From: Acidobacteriota bacterium
GTDB lineage: Bacteria; Acidobacteriota; Terriglobia; Acidiferrales; UBA7541
Length of the DNA stretch: 8,373 nt
NCBI GenBank assembly: GCA_003224515.1
Contig: QHZC01000333.1
Coordinates: 1-8,373 of the forward strand
Reading direction: 5' to 3'
Shown: positions 1-8,318 of the stretch, in pieces
Layout of the letters: every line of letters begins with the position of its first letter
Position numbering within the stretch: position 1 is the first letter of the stretch
The notes under the pieces: model-generated
The model's input: only the letters and a program-made list of their open reading frames with translations
The model's database searches: none
What the model was told of the DNA's origin: nothing
Position numbers and translations under genes: made by a program

Positions 1-21
1 TGGTCGTATTGGTATGCAAAA

Positions 22-50
22 CCTGCTCTGCCGCTAAAGCGTCCAGCAGG
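22..50 (-). terminator. possible intrinsic terminator (weak)
   Basis: CCTGCT at 22-27 pairs with AGCAGG at 45-50, with a smaller CGC/GCG stem inside. Read on the minus strand, the hairpin is followed by a short run of four T's. It lies about 200 nt downstream of the stop of the minus-strand gene at 258-1046 and could end that transcript. The stem is short, interrupted by an internal loop, and the T-run is minimal, so this is only a candidate. Confidence 0.25.
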
Positions 51-61
51 CCAACGCTTGG

Positions 62-100
62 TTAACAGCGTAATCGTCGAAGTGGAATCCAGAGGAAAGC
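62..100. repeat. imperfect dispersed direct repeat, copy 1
   Basis: This segment starts TTAACAGC, carries AAGTGGAATCC at 80-90 and then GGAAAG. The same order of motifs (TTAACAGC, AATC, AAGTGGAATCC, GAAAG) recurs on the same strand at 1745-1783. The two copies differ by small indels. They flank the two minus-strand hypothetical genes. The form resembles the degenerate internal repeats near the ends of some insertion sequences, but no transposase lies beside this copy and that identity is inference. Confidence 0.45.
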
Positions 101-106
101 GAGCTG

Positions 107-136
107 GGGACTTGTCCGGTTTCGACTCGGGACTTG
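107..136. repeat. 8-bp direct repeat, 22-bp period
   Basis: GGGACTTG occurs at 107-114 and again at 129-136, exactly two helical turns apart, just downstream of repeat copy 1. It may be part of the same mobile-element end or a protein-binding site. There is nothing else to support a function. Confidence 0.3.
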
Positions 137-257
137 ACGCATCATGCGAACAGGCCTGATCAAACGCTGCTGTTTTGCATGTCCACAGTGATACCTCGTC
201 TGAAGAATCTCGACAGCGTTCTCGTCTTCAAGTTGCACAGGTCTGAGTTCCGTCTGG

Positions 258-1046
258 TCACTGTGCTGCTGCGACAGGCGTTCTTCGAAACCTGTCGGGC
301 GCATTAAGTCTGCCGCCGCCCGGTCTCTCCCAAGTGCCTGTGAGTACTTGGTGATCTTCGGACAGGCTTCCGCGAAATTGAGAAGGAGGCCCAGTCCAAT
401 TGGTTGCGTCCAAAATGAGCCCAGTGTCATTTGCAGAATTCACCTTCAACCATTCACCGCTCCGCTGGTCGTTATGGATCGACCGTGTTTTTGGGTCCAT
501 GCCAGAAATTGTGCGATCAAGCCAAGCGGAGAGCACGCCGTCGATTGATTCGCGGATGTGAAGGCTACCGGGAGCAAAGTAGCGCGGAGAGTTAGGGGCG
601 GACTCACCCGCCCAATCGCCAACGAATACCCTCGGCGTGACTCCAGGATTCGGTTCAGGTCGTTTCAGCGCCGCGTGCAAGTTCTGACCGGAACGCGACC
701 ATGTTCCCGACCATTCGTTGGAAGTGGGCGAAAAGGTGATGTCTAAATCAAATGATTTAAGTTCGGTGACCTCGATGGAGTGAATGCGGAGATGCTCCCC
801 GTCAAAAAGCGTGAAAGAGTGATACACGCGAATATTCATCGTTTGCCAATCGAACTGCTCGCGGCCCGTTGGGCCGCTCGAAGAAGTCACAATCTCAAAA
901 AAGATTCCTTCAATCCCAGAAGTACTGGCAACTTCCCACGGACCAGCGATGAGTTCGGGGTGCTCGGTCGGTACCTGCGCTTCTCCCTGCGCAGCGCTAA
1001 AGAGCAAACTTACTGAGAGAACGCGCATGAGACGGAGCAGGTGCAT
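258..1046 (-). CDS. secreted hypothetical protein with two internal repeats
   Basis: A 262-aa protein that I do not recognise by name. Residues 1-23 look like a Sec signal peptide: basic residues near the start, a hydrophobic VLSVSLLF core and an Ala-rich region before about residue 24. The mature part seems to be two copies of one beta-rich unit. Unit 1 (about 34-129) opens with GPW and closes with GTW at 114-116. Unit 2 (about 142-256) opens with GDW and closes with GTW at 237-239, and each is followed by a Pro-rich tail (KRPEP, RRTP). The GxW start and GTW end suggest small calycin or lipocalin-like barrels, but this is inference from pattern only. The ATG at 1046 was chosen because AAGGGGG at 1053-1059 sits at good ribosome-binding distance; a second in-frame ATG at 1028 would shorten the leader. 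No partner gene is obvious; the upstream gene is 158 bp away on the same strand. Confidence 0.7.
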   Translation of the reverse strand: MHLLRLMRVLSVSLLFSAAQGEAQVPTEHPELIAGPWEVASTSGIEGIFFEIVTSSSGPTGREQFDWQTMNIRVYHSFTLFDGEHLRIHSIEVTELKSFDLDITFSPTSNEWSGTWSRSGQNLHAALKRPEPNPGVTPRVFVGDWAGESAPNSPRYFAPGSLHIRESIDGVLSAWLDRTISGMDPKTRSIHNDQRSGEWLKVNSANDTGLILDATNWTGPPSQFRGSLSEDHQVLTGTWERPGGGRLNAPDRFRRTPVAAAQ

Positions 1047-1098
1047 TGATAACCCCCTTGTGCCAAATTGACGGAGCGATCTCGCGTGATCTTAACAC

Positions 1099-1115
1099 CA
1101 GCGAGTTTATCGCTG
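1099..1115. promoter_or_regulatory. dyad upstream of the secreted-protein gene
   Basis: CAGCGA and TCGCTG form a perfect 6-bp inverted repeat around a 5-nt spacer, 53-69 bp upstream of the ATG at 1046. No T-run follows on either strand, so it is not an intrinsic terminator. Its position between two minus-strand genes would fit an operator or a leader hairpin, but it may be chance. Confidence 0.25.
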
Positions 1116-1204
1116 TGAACTGGTCAACCTTTAAGTGAGGTCCTGGTAAACGCCGTTACCGTTAACTTGGGTCATCGTACGAAACTATTCGGTTCTGCTC
1201 CCCT

Positions 1205-1675
1205 TCACTTCTTTCTCGATACGTCCAGCAAGCGAATTGAGAACGGGTCGCGCACTACGATTCGTATTTGAGATGGCTTTTTGCCAAACCCAGACAGAAC
1301 AATCTCCGCTTTATCGGAATGGTCCCAAAAGGATTCTCCAAGATAGACATCGCGAATGAAGAATTTGCTCTCCACCTTGGGCTTTGAGTGCCATTTTAGG
1401 GAAAGCACCGGACGAATGGTTAACCTGGTGGCTATGCGTTCAAGTTCCCCATTCGATTTATACAACTCCCAACGGTCCCGTTTCAGACCGATCCGAAGAA
1501 CGGTTCCTCTTAGGTGGACGTCACGGTCTTCAAACGCCGCGTCATGAAGGTAACTCCGAAGAAAAACCATATCGTGCAAGAGATTAGGTGTCTCTCGATA
1601 AACAAAATCGATGGGGCTTCGACTATTTGTGCGGAAGTAAATTCCGAAATCCGGCAGAGTAACTCGTTTGGCCAC
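1205..1675 (-). CDS. hypothetical protein, 156 aa
   Basis: Unrecognised soluble protein, rich in Arg, Lys and hydrophobic beta-type segments (for example LRGTVLRIGL and SQIRIVVRDPFSIRLLDV). It has no signal peptide and no transmembrane helix. The only usable in-frame start is the GTG at 1675: a TAG stop lies four codons upstream and no in-frame ATG intervenes. AGGTAG at 1685-1690 lies 9 nt before the GTG and could serve as ribosome binding site. Spacing to the downstream gene (start 1046) is 158 bp, so they may be separate transcripts. Being uninterrupted over 156 codons, with ordinary composition, favours a real gene, but nothing shows its role. Confidence 0.55.
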   Translation of the reverse strand: MAKRVTLPDFGIYFRTNSRSPIDFVYRETPNLLHDMVFLRSYLHDAAFEDRDVHLRGTVLRIGLKRDRWELYKSNGELERIATRLTIRPVLSLKWHSKPKVESKFFIRDVYLGESFWDHSDKAEIVLSGFGKKPSQIRIVVRDPFSIRLLDVSRKK

Positions 1676-1687
1676 GGTTGCATTCTA

Positions 1688-1718
1688 CCTATACGAGTCT
1701 CAGACGCAACACCGTCAA
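1688..1718 (-). promoter_or_regulatory. possible sigma70-type promoter for the 156-aa gene
   Basis: On the minus strand TTGACG (1713-1718) and TATAGG (1688-1693) are separated by 19 bp, longer than the ideal 17. If used, transcription would begin only a few nucleotides before the GTG at 1675, and the AGGTAG would overlap the -10 region. It is weak support only, though the very short implied leader matches the kinase promoter in this window. Confidence 0.25.
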
Positions 1719-1744
1719 CCTCGCTCTTTCACCCAAGGTCCTGA

Positions 1745-1783
1745 TTAACAGCAATCCCGGACAAGTGGAATCCGGCGCGAAAG
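1745..1783. repeat. imperfect dispersed direct repeat, copy 2
   Basis: Second copy of the repeat seen at 62-100: TTAACAGC at 1745-1752, AAGTGGAATCC at 1763-1773, then GAAAG. It lies in a 255-bp gene-free gap between the 156-aa gene and the IS630 remnant and is the best candidate for a leftover insertion-sequence end in this gap. Confidence 0.45.
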
Positions 1784-1931
1784 TTGGCGGTTCAAATAGG
1801 CAGGAACGCGGGGGGTTGGGTTTCAGGCCATTTCACCTCATTGATTAGGCACCAATGGTCTCGACCGGCCATGCGTGATTGGCAGCTGACTTTATTTTAT
1901 CTGCTAGCGAAACACTGATGAGAAGAGGAAT

Positions 1932-2234
1932 TGATTCCTGTCGCCCTAGCATCAGGATGGGTTGCCGGCCCACCGGAGTCGGGCCATGAAGGAATACTTA
2001 CGCCGGGAGCGTCACTGGCTTACGGTGGAAAGACTGCCGGGCTACGCACCGGACCTCAATCCGGTGGAGACGCTGTGGGGAAATATCAAAGGGCAGGAAT
2101 TGGCCAATCGTTGTGCCGAGGATCTCGCCGAAGCGGACGCGGCGATCTGTAGCGGCATGGCGCGAGTACGCGGTTCTCCCCAACTGCCATTTTCTTTCTT
2201 GTATTATGCGAGATTCAGTAAGGCTCCTCGGTGA
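1932..2234 (+). mobile_element. IS630-family transposase C-terminal remnant (pseudogene)
   Basis: Decayed DDE transposase of the IS630/Tc1-mariner type. The readable part begins DGLPAHRS (Asp codon at 1956), which carries the second catalytic acidic residue. It continues into LPGYAPDLNPVETLW, the family's most diagnostic motif, with the third acidic residue in NPVE. It ends with PQLPFSFL, like the normal C-terminus. About 95 residues remain of a protein usually 330-350 long; the N-terminal helix-turn-helix domain and the first catalytic Asp are missing. A TAG at 1947-1949 interrupts the frame. Just before it, the codons for IPVAL (from 1934) lie in another frame and match the stretch that normally precedes DGLPAHRS, so a frameshift occurred near 1947. 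Terminal inverted repeats were not found. It sits directly against the toxin-antitoxin remnants. Confidence 0.8.
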
Positions 2235-2325
2235 AGAATCGGAGCGAAACCGCACGAGTGCATTGAACTCGCGTGAGATCGACAAAATTATTAGGAAGGC
2301 CCGCTCCCAGAAGTCGAAGCAATAA
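2206..2325 (+). pseudogene. probable antitoxin, C-terminal remnant
   Basis: The frame ending at 2325 finishes with TSALNSREIDKIIRKARSQK and a basic tail. This resembles the short C-terminal tails (EID followed by a basic helix) of small antitoxins paired with PIN toxins. Only about 30-38 residues remain before the frame runs into IS630 sequence, while such antitoxins are usually 70-90 aa. Its TAA overlaps the ATG of the PIN gene by one base (TAATG at 2323-2327), the typical translational coupling of type II toxin-antitoxin operons. The DNA-binding N-terminal part seems to have been removed by the transposon insertion or a deletion. The identification leans mainly on position and coupling, as the tail alone is not diagnostic. 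Confidence 0.4.
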
Positions 2326-2495
2326 TGCTTCCCCTCCGTCTGGTGATCGATACAAATGTTCTGGTTTCTGCTGCAATAAAGCCCGCCGGGTTGCAACGCA
2401 CTGTTTTCCTGATGCCATTTCTAAGCCAGCCCGCCTGTTTACGATCCAGCGACGCGGGCTTTTCTGCCTGCGTCCTGGGAACAAGCCGACTCTGA
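2325..2495 (+). pseudogene. PIN-domain toxin, frameshifted remnant
   Basis: The frame opens MLPLRLVIDTNVLVSA, the N-terminal strand of PIN-domain ribonucleases with the first metal-binding Asp (residue 9), followed by LQRTVFL. This start is characteristic of PIN-family (COG1569-type) toxins of VapC-like modules. After codon 29 (CTG at 2409-2411) homology jumps to another frame: AISKPARLF (2414-2440) continues the expected sequence, implying a one-base deletion near 2412. The original frame stops at 2493-2495 after only 56 aa, against about 135-145 aa for the family. Past about 2443 no PIN sequence is recognisable in any frame, so the remaining acidic active-site residues are absent and the gene is also truncated. 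The product would be inactive. It formed an operon with the antitoxin remnant upstream. Confidence 0.65.
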
Positions 2496-3008
2496 GGGGC
2501 ACAGTCGTCGACTTCGGTGACAAACTTGGCCTTATTTATACAATGGGGTACGTTCCTTTCCTTCGATGCTACACAGGCTTCCGCATCCCTCAGCCCTTGG
2601 AAATTCTGGAGAATTGGGGTTCACTTCCTTTTCGTGAGGCAGCCGAAGATATCCGCGTAAGCGTCTGTTCAGTGCCGTTTGGACGGAGTGTGTGTGAGTA
2701 AGGATGATGGCCTTTGTGGACACATCCAGAAGTGTCAACGAGGGAATAGATGGGCACTTCCGAGCGAAGCACGGTTGAAACAGCCAAGCAGGCGACGAGG
2801 TGGCGACGATCGGTCAACCGACGTGCCCGGGATGCGATGCGTCAAAATGATTTCAGAACTTCTCTACCATCCAGACGTTGCTTTCAATGGTTGGAGCTGA
2901 GATCGCGACGTATTGCTAGTGGCTCGGGTTCAGTCTCGCATGTTTAGCAATCCTGGCGGATGGCGGAGTTGTTGTCCGCGCACCGAATGGCTTGCGGCTC
3001 TCTGCTGG
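2496..3008. other. 513 bp without a recognisable gene
   Basis: No frame in this stretch shows a known domain. An ORF at 2750-2947 on the plus strand (65 aa, Arg-rich) has a ribosome-site-like GAGGGA just before its ATG, but its composition and lack of recognisable motifs do not support a gene. An inverted repeat, GACAC/GTGTC with an 8-nt spacer (2719-2736), extends to 8 bp with one mismatch. No intrinsic terminator was found after the kinase stop at 3009. The stretch may hold decayed sequence beyond the toxin remnant. Confidence 0.5.
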
Positions 3009-5783
<2,775 letters not shown>

Positions 5784-5792
5784 TGGCCGGTC

Positions 5793-5821
5793 ATGTTACG
5801 GTTCATGGTTGCGCAAGTCAA
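5793..5821 (-). promoter_or_regulatory. sigma70-type promoter, probably leaderless, for the kinase gene
   Basis: On the minus strand TTGACT (5816-5821) and TAACAT (5793-5798) are separated by exactly 17 bp. Only 9 nt lie between the -10 hexamer and the ATG at 5783, so transcription should start within about 0-3 nt of the start codon. The same interval lacks any Shine-Dalgarno sequence, so the mRNA is probably leaderless. Confidence 0.6.
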
Positions 5822-5848
5822 CGAGCGGAAAGGGACGAGCGGAAAGGG
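5821..5848. repeat. two tandem 14-bp repeats at the kinase promoter
   Basis: ACGAGCGGAAAGGG is repeated perfectly at 5821-5834 and 5835-5848, and a third copy begins (ACGA). The array touches the -35 hexamer of the kinase promoter on its upstream side, where an activator would bind. The 14-bp period is not a whole number of helical turns, so replication slippage is an equally simple origin. Confidence 0.75.
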
Positions 5849-6052
5849 ACGACCAGCACAGCTCTCCGACATGGCCCGCGCCATCCGCCGACGGTACAAA
5901 TAAGAGCATTATTCCATTTATGCGCCATCTTTTGTGGCTGGAGTACGCGGCGGACCACCGCTGCCGTCAGTACAAGTTCTGTCGTCGTTTTGAATAATTA
6001 AGCACAAATTGATTGAGTCAATATAGTTTCACCCGCAACCAGGCTTCGCCCC
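5849..6052. other. gene-free spacer between kinase promoter and hsdM fragment
   Basis: No coding sequence is recognisable here. The distal part (about 5985-6030) turns A+T-rich and holds a small inverted repeat, ATTGA/TCAAT with a 5-nt spacer (6008-6022). The change of composition just before the hsdM fragment may mark an old junction. Confidence 0.4.
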
Positions 6053-6787
6053 GTGTCCCGGTTCGCATCTAGTTCAAAATGGATGATTTCCCGGTCGGAT
6101 GTTTTCTGTGGCCTGGTTTTCCTACCCATTGCGGACAAGATTGAATCGGGGACTTACCTCCTCTACGACGGTGCTTGTGGCACGGGAGGAATGTTGACGG
6201 TTGGTGAGGATACTCTCCACGAAATCGCGGAGAAGAAAGAGAAGAAAGTAGCCACGCACCTCTACGGTCAGGAGATTAACGCTGAAACGTACGCAATCGC
6301 CAAGGCTGATCTTCTTCTGAAGGGCGAAGGCGAGGCTGCCGACAATCTCGTGGGCGCACCGGAGCATTCCACTCTATCCACTGACGCTTTTCCATCCAAG
6401 GAGTTCGATTTCATGCTCTCCAACCCTCCTTATGGGAAAAGTTGGAAGAGCGATTTGGAGCGGATGGGTGGAAAAGACGGTATCAAAGACCCGCGATTCG
6501 TAGTTACCCACGGCGATGACAACGAGTTCTCGTTGATAACCCGTTCCAGTGACGGCCAAATGCTATTTCTCGCAAACATGCTCTCGAAAATGAAGCACAA
6601 GACCGAGCTTGGGAGCCGGATCGCGGAGGTCCACAACGGTTCCGCGCTCTTCACGGGAGATGCCGGGCAGGGCGAGAGCAACATACAAGAGACGGACAAT
6701 TCGCATGCGGCAAGAAAAAGGGCCTCCGACTGGAGTATCGGAAGCCCTTGCACTCAACAGCTAATTGGTTGCGGGGGGCAGATTTGA
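6053..6787 (+). pseudogene. hsdM: type I restriction-modification DNA methyltransferase (HsdM), internal fragment
   Basis: Remnant of the N6-adenine methyltransferase subunit of a type I restriction system. Homology runs from about 6113 (LVFLPIAD) to about 6685 (GDAGQGESNI). It includes the AdoMet-binding motif I, YDGACGTGG (residues 38-46), the helix YGQEINAETYAI and the catalytic motif IV, NPPY (124-127). All 190 or so codons are open, so truncation may be fairly recent. The N-terminal helical domain is missing: only SRSDV near 6092-6106 hints at the usual FTPRDVV segment, apparently with a deletion. After 6685 the expected RRWIIEN continuation is replaced by unrelated residues up to the stop. 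A complete HsdM is about 500 aa or more. No hsdS or hsdR is present. The GTG at 6053 merely opens the frame and has no ribosome site. Activity is very unlikely. Confidence 0.8.
6715..6749 (-). terminator. intrinsic terminator after the tRNA-Met remnant
   Basis: A 12-bp stem (6718-6729 with 6738-6749) around an 8-nt loop is followed on the minus strand by five T's. The single imperfect position, C6724/A6743, becomes a U-G wobble when read as minus-strand RNA, which supports this orientation. It lies 16 bp beyond the CCA end of the tRNA remnant, so it was probably the original tRNA terminator. Confidence 0.75.
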
Positions 6788-6811
6788 ACTGACGACCTTC
6801 GGGTTATGAGC
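6766..6811 (-). tRNA. tRNA-Met(CAU) 3' half, broken gene
   Basis: Read on the minus strand, this is the 3' part of a tRNA. It has an anticodon loop with CAU (6806-6808), a TTCAAAT T-loop (6782-6788) between GTCAG and CTGCC (one mismatched pair), the 3' acceptor strand CCCCGCA, discriminator A and an encoded CCA (6766-6768). The 5' half is not the expected TGCGGGG acceptor strand with its D-arm. Beyond 6811 the sequence diverges, although it has a D-arm-like stretch (6822-6842) that does not complete a cloverleaf. GACCTTC (6794-6800) and GAAGGTC (6814-6820) form a perfect 7-bp inverted repeat around the anticodon region. Broken tRNA 3' halves are typical of integrative-element attachment sites. 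It is not expected to be a functional tRNA. Confidence 0.5.
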
Positions 6812-6894
6812 TTGAAGGTCAGACTCTAAGTCCCATTGATTCGGTTGCCCTTACAGCAATGAGACCCCCGAAAACCTCTCAAACTGCCTGAGTT

Positions 6895-6925
6895 TTGGAC
6901 CCCAGTTGGACCCTGAAATTGGGGT
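6895..6925. repeat. short direct repeat with overlapping hairpin
   Basis: TTGGACCC is found at 6895-6902 and 6906-6913, an 11-bp period, about one helical turn. ACCCCAGTT (6899-6907) can pair with AATTGGGGT (6917-6925), with one G-T pair. Lying beside a broken tRNA, it could be a recombinase arm-type binding site or the end of a mobile element. No integrase gene is in the window. Confidence 0.4.
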
Positions 6926-7154
6926 GAACCCCTAATCTGGCACGACCTTTTTTTGACTTACTCAAGATAAAAACTGAGGCGCGTGTCCCTTTCACGTCAA
7001 TCACCAGGTGTCGTGCCCAGAACTTGTTTGAAAGCCTTACCTTCACGTCGAGATACATGTATCGCCTGGCCGCAGAGATACATCAAATTAGAAGACTTGG
7101 AACAGCGCTTGGAGAGCCCTCGGTCATATCCACAACACGACCGCATGCAAAACA
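6926..7154. other. gene-free leader before the AraC-type regulator
   Basis: No recognisable gene. It contains a seven-T run followed by TTGACT (6953-6958) without a convincing -10 element, and the palindrome described at 7052. A 60-aa ORF at 6983-7165 overlaps the regulator start and shows no known motif. Confidence 0.4.
7052..7083. promoter_or_regulatory. candidate operator upstream of the AraC-type gene
   Basis: GATACATGTATC (7052-7063) is a perfect 12-bp palindrome. Its left arm recurs as GAGATACAT at 7050-7058 and 7075-7083, 25 bp apart. It lies about 70-100 bp before the regulator ATG. Direct repeats near this spacing are typical for AraC-family binding, so autoregulation is plausible but inferred. 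Confidence 0.35.
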
Positions 7155-8105
7155 ATGAGAGTTGAGGTCTTTCAACCCGAATCTGTCACAGAGCCGCGGC
7201 ATTGGGTGCGACATGATCAGGCTTTCGCGATGATGTTGGGGCGCGGCTCAATTGAGTGGGGCTCGCGGCGTTCGGCGATGGAAAAGTTCGACTACGCGGC
7301 GGGCGATTTAGCACTGTGCGACCGGCATGTGGGAGAGTGGGTTGGAATCATGGCCACACCGCATCTGCAGCTCGGTATTTCCGATGCGCCACTGATGGCC
7401 GCCTCGGACGGAGCTTATGGCGAGGTAGAACTGCGCGCACAGCGCAAGTTCGCGGACGCCCGCCTGGGTCCGCTGGTCGCGGCGGCTCATGCGGAGATGG
7501 CTGCTGGCTTTCCGAACGGGCGACTGTTTCTGGATTCTATTGAACAGGCGATGGCCGTAGCGTTGGTCAATGGTCATGCAGTAAGGCACCGTCCTGTGCA
7601 GATCTACAAAGGCGGACTAGGCTCCGCGCGCTTGCGAAGAATTAAAGAATTGGTGCATGCGAAGATTGAAGATGACTTGAGTCTCGACGAGATGGCGCAA
7701 TCGGTAGGCTTAAGCACAGCTCATTTCGCGCGGATGTTTCGCAAGTCAACGGGCGAGACACCGCATCAATTTGTTCTGCGCCAGAGGATTGAGCGTGCTA
7801 AAGCGATGTTGCGAGCTCCCAATGCGCGAGTATTGGACGTGGCCGTGGCCTGCGGCTTCAAAACCCAGCAGCACTTTGCGCAAGTCTTTCGTGATGTCTG
7901 GGGAGTTAGCCCGACAGATTATCGCCAGGATCTTGTCGACTCCGAAGCGACTTGCGCGTCGGAAACTTCCTCCGAAGATACGCTACCAGAACTTTTCTCA
8001 CGAGTTGCCTTTCACTTCTTTGTTAACGTCCAGCCCTATCTGGAATTTGTAACTCATCGCTCCTTGCATCCGCCTCCGCACTCTCACTCTCATCAACGAT
8101 TCTGA
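7155..8105 (+). CDS. AraC-family transcriptional regulator with C-terminal extension
   Basis: A 316-aa DNA-binding regulator. Residues 158-258 form the AraC/XylS double helix-turn-helix domain. The first HTH is around LSLDEMAQSVGLSTAHFARMF (176-195). The second is around VLDVAVACGFKTQQHFAQVFR (226-246), ending with the family signature GVSPTDYRQ (250-258). The first 155 residues are a small-molecule or protein-binding domain of no named type; I cannot pick out a standard cupin motif. Relatives with this layout normally stop shortly after YRQ, whereas here about 58 residues follow, ending in a His-rich tail (PPPHSHSHQRF), which suggests loss of the original stop. The ATG at 7155 lacks a clear Shine-Dalgarno sequence, so the start is less certain than the body. 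It reads toward the ABM-like gene 213 bp downstream, a likely target. The ligand is unknown. Confidence 0.85.
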   Translation: MRVEVFQPESVTEPRHWVRHDQAFAMMLGRGSIEWGSRRSAMEKFDYAAGDLALCDRHVGEWVGIMATPHLQLGISDAPLMAASDGAYGEVELRAQRKFADARLGPLVAAAHAEMAAGFPNGRLFLDSIEQAMAVALVNGHAVRHRPVQIYKGGLGSARLRRIKELVHAKIEDDLSLDEMAQSVGLSTAHFARMFRKSTGETPHQFVLRQRIERAKAMLRAPNARVLDVAVACGFKTQQHFAQVFRDVWGVSPTDYRQDLVDSEATCASETSSEDTLPELFSRVAFHFFVNVQPYLEFVTHRSLHPPPHSHSHQRF

Positions 8106-8318
8106 CTGGCTCTTGCGCAGCCCAATCGAACGCTCGCCGTCGTCTCATACAGCTCCCAAAACTTAGTTGCGATTCGTCGGAACTCTCTCTCCGGAGGGAC
8201 GAATTCAGCAAGATTTCGACCATCCCAGCAGAAATCCGCACAACTCCGTATCCGATGTGCAGTCTACTCACTGTTGTGAGCAATCGGTCGAAAGTAATTC
8301 GACACCGGAGGTAATTCA
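8106..8318 (+). promoter_or_regulatory. intergenic region before the ABM-like gene, with operator-like repeats
   Basis: The region holds an inverted repeat CTCAC/GTGAG with a 4-nt spacer (8267-8280). It also holds two direct copies of GTAATTC (8294-8300 and 8311-8317) starting 17 bp apart, the second overlapping the spacer between ribosome site and ATG. Either could be a regulator site for the upstream AraC-type protein. No clear -35/-10 pair was found. A 101-aa minus-strand ORF here (8023-8328) is judged spurious. Confidence 0.3.

Noticed and set aside
62..430. Minus-strand ORF of 122 aa
   Set aside because: It overlaps the well-supported end of the gene at 258-1046 in another frame, has no ribosome site or recognisable motif, and spans the direct-repeat region.
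2750..2947. Plus-strand ORF of 65 aa with a GAGGGA sequence before its ATG
   Set aside because: The start is plausible, but the protein is Arg-rich and low in information with no recognisable motif, in a region that otherwise looks decayed. Not strong enough to call.
5821..5848. CRISPR-like array
   Set aside because: The 14-bp units are directly adjacent with no spacers and only two full copies. It is a simple tandem duplication.
6766..6850. Functional class II tRNA with a long variable arm
   Set aside because: The 7-bp GACCTTC/GAAGGTC stem could mimic a variable arm, but the 5' acceptor strand does not pair with CCCCGCA and no proper D- and anticodon arms can be formed.
6983..7165. Plus-strand ORF of 60 aa before the AraC-type gene
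   Set aside because: No Shine-Dalgarno sequence or recognisable domain. It contains the palindromic operator-like region and overlaps the regulator start.
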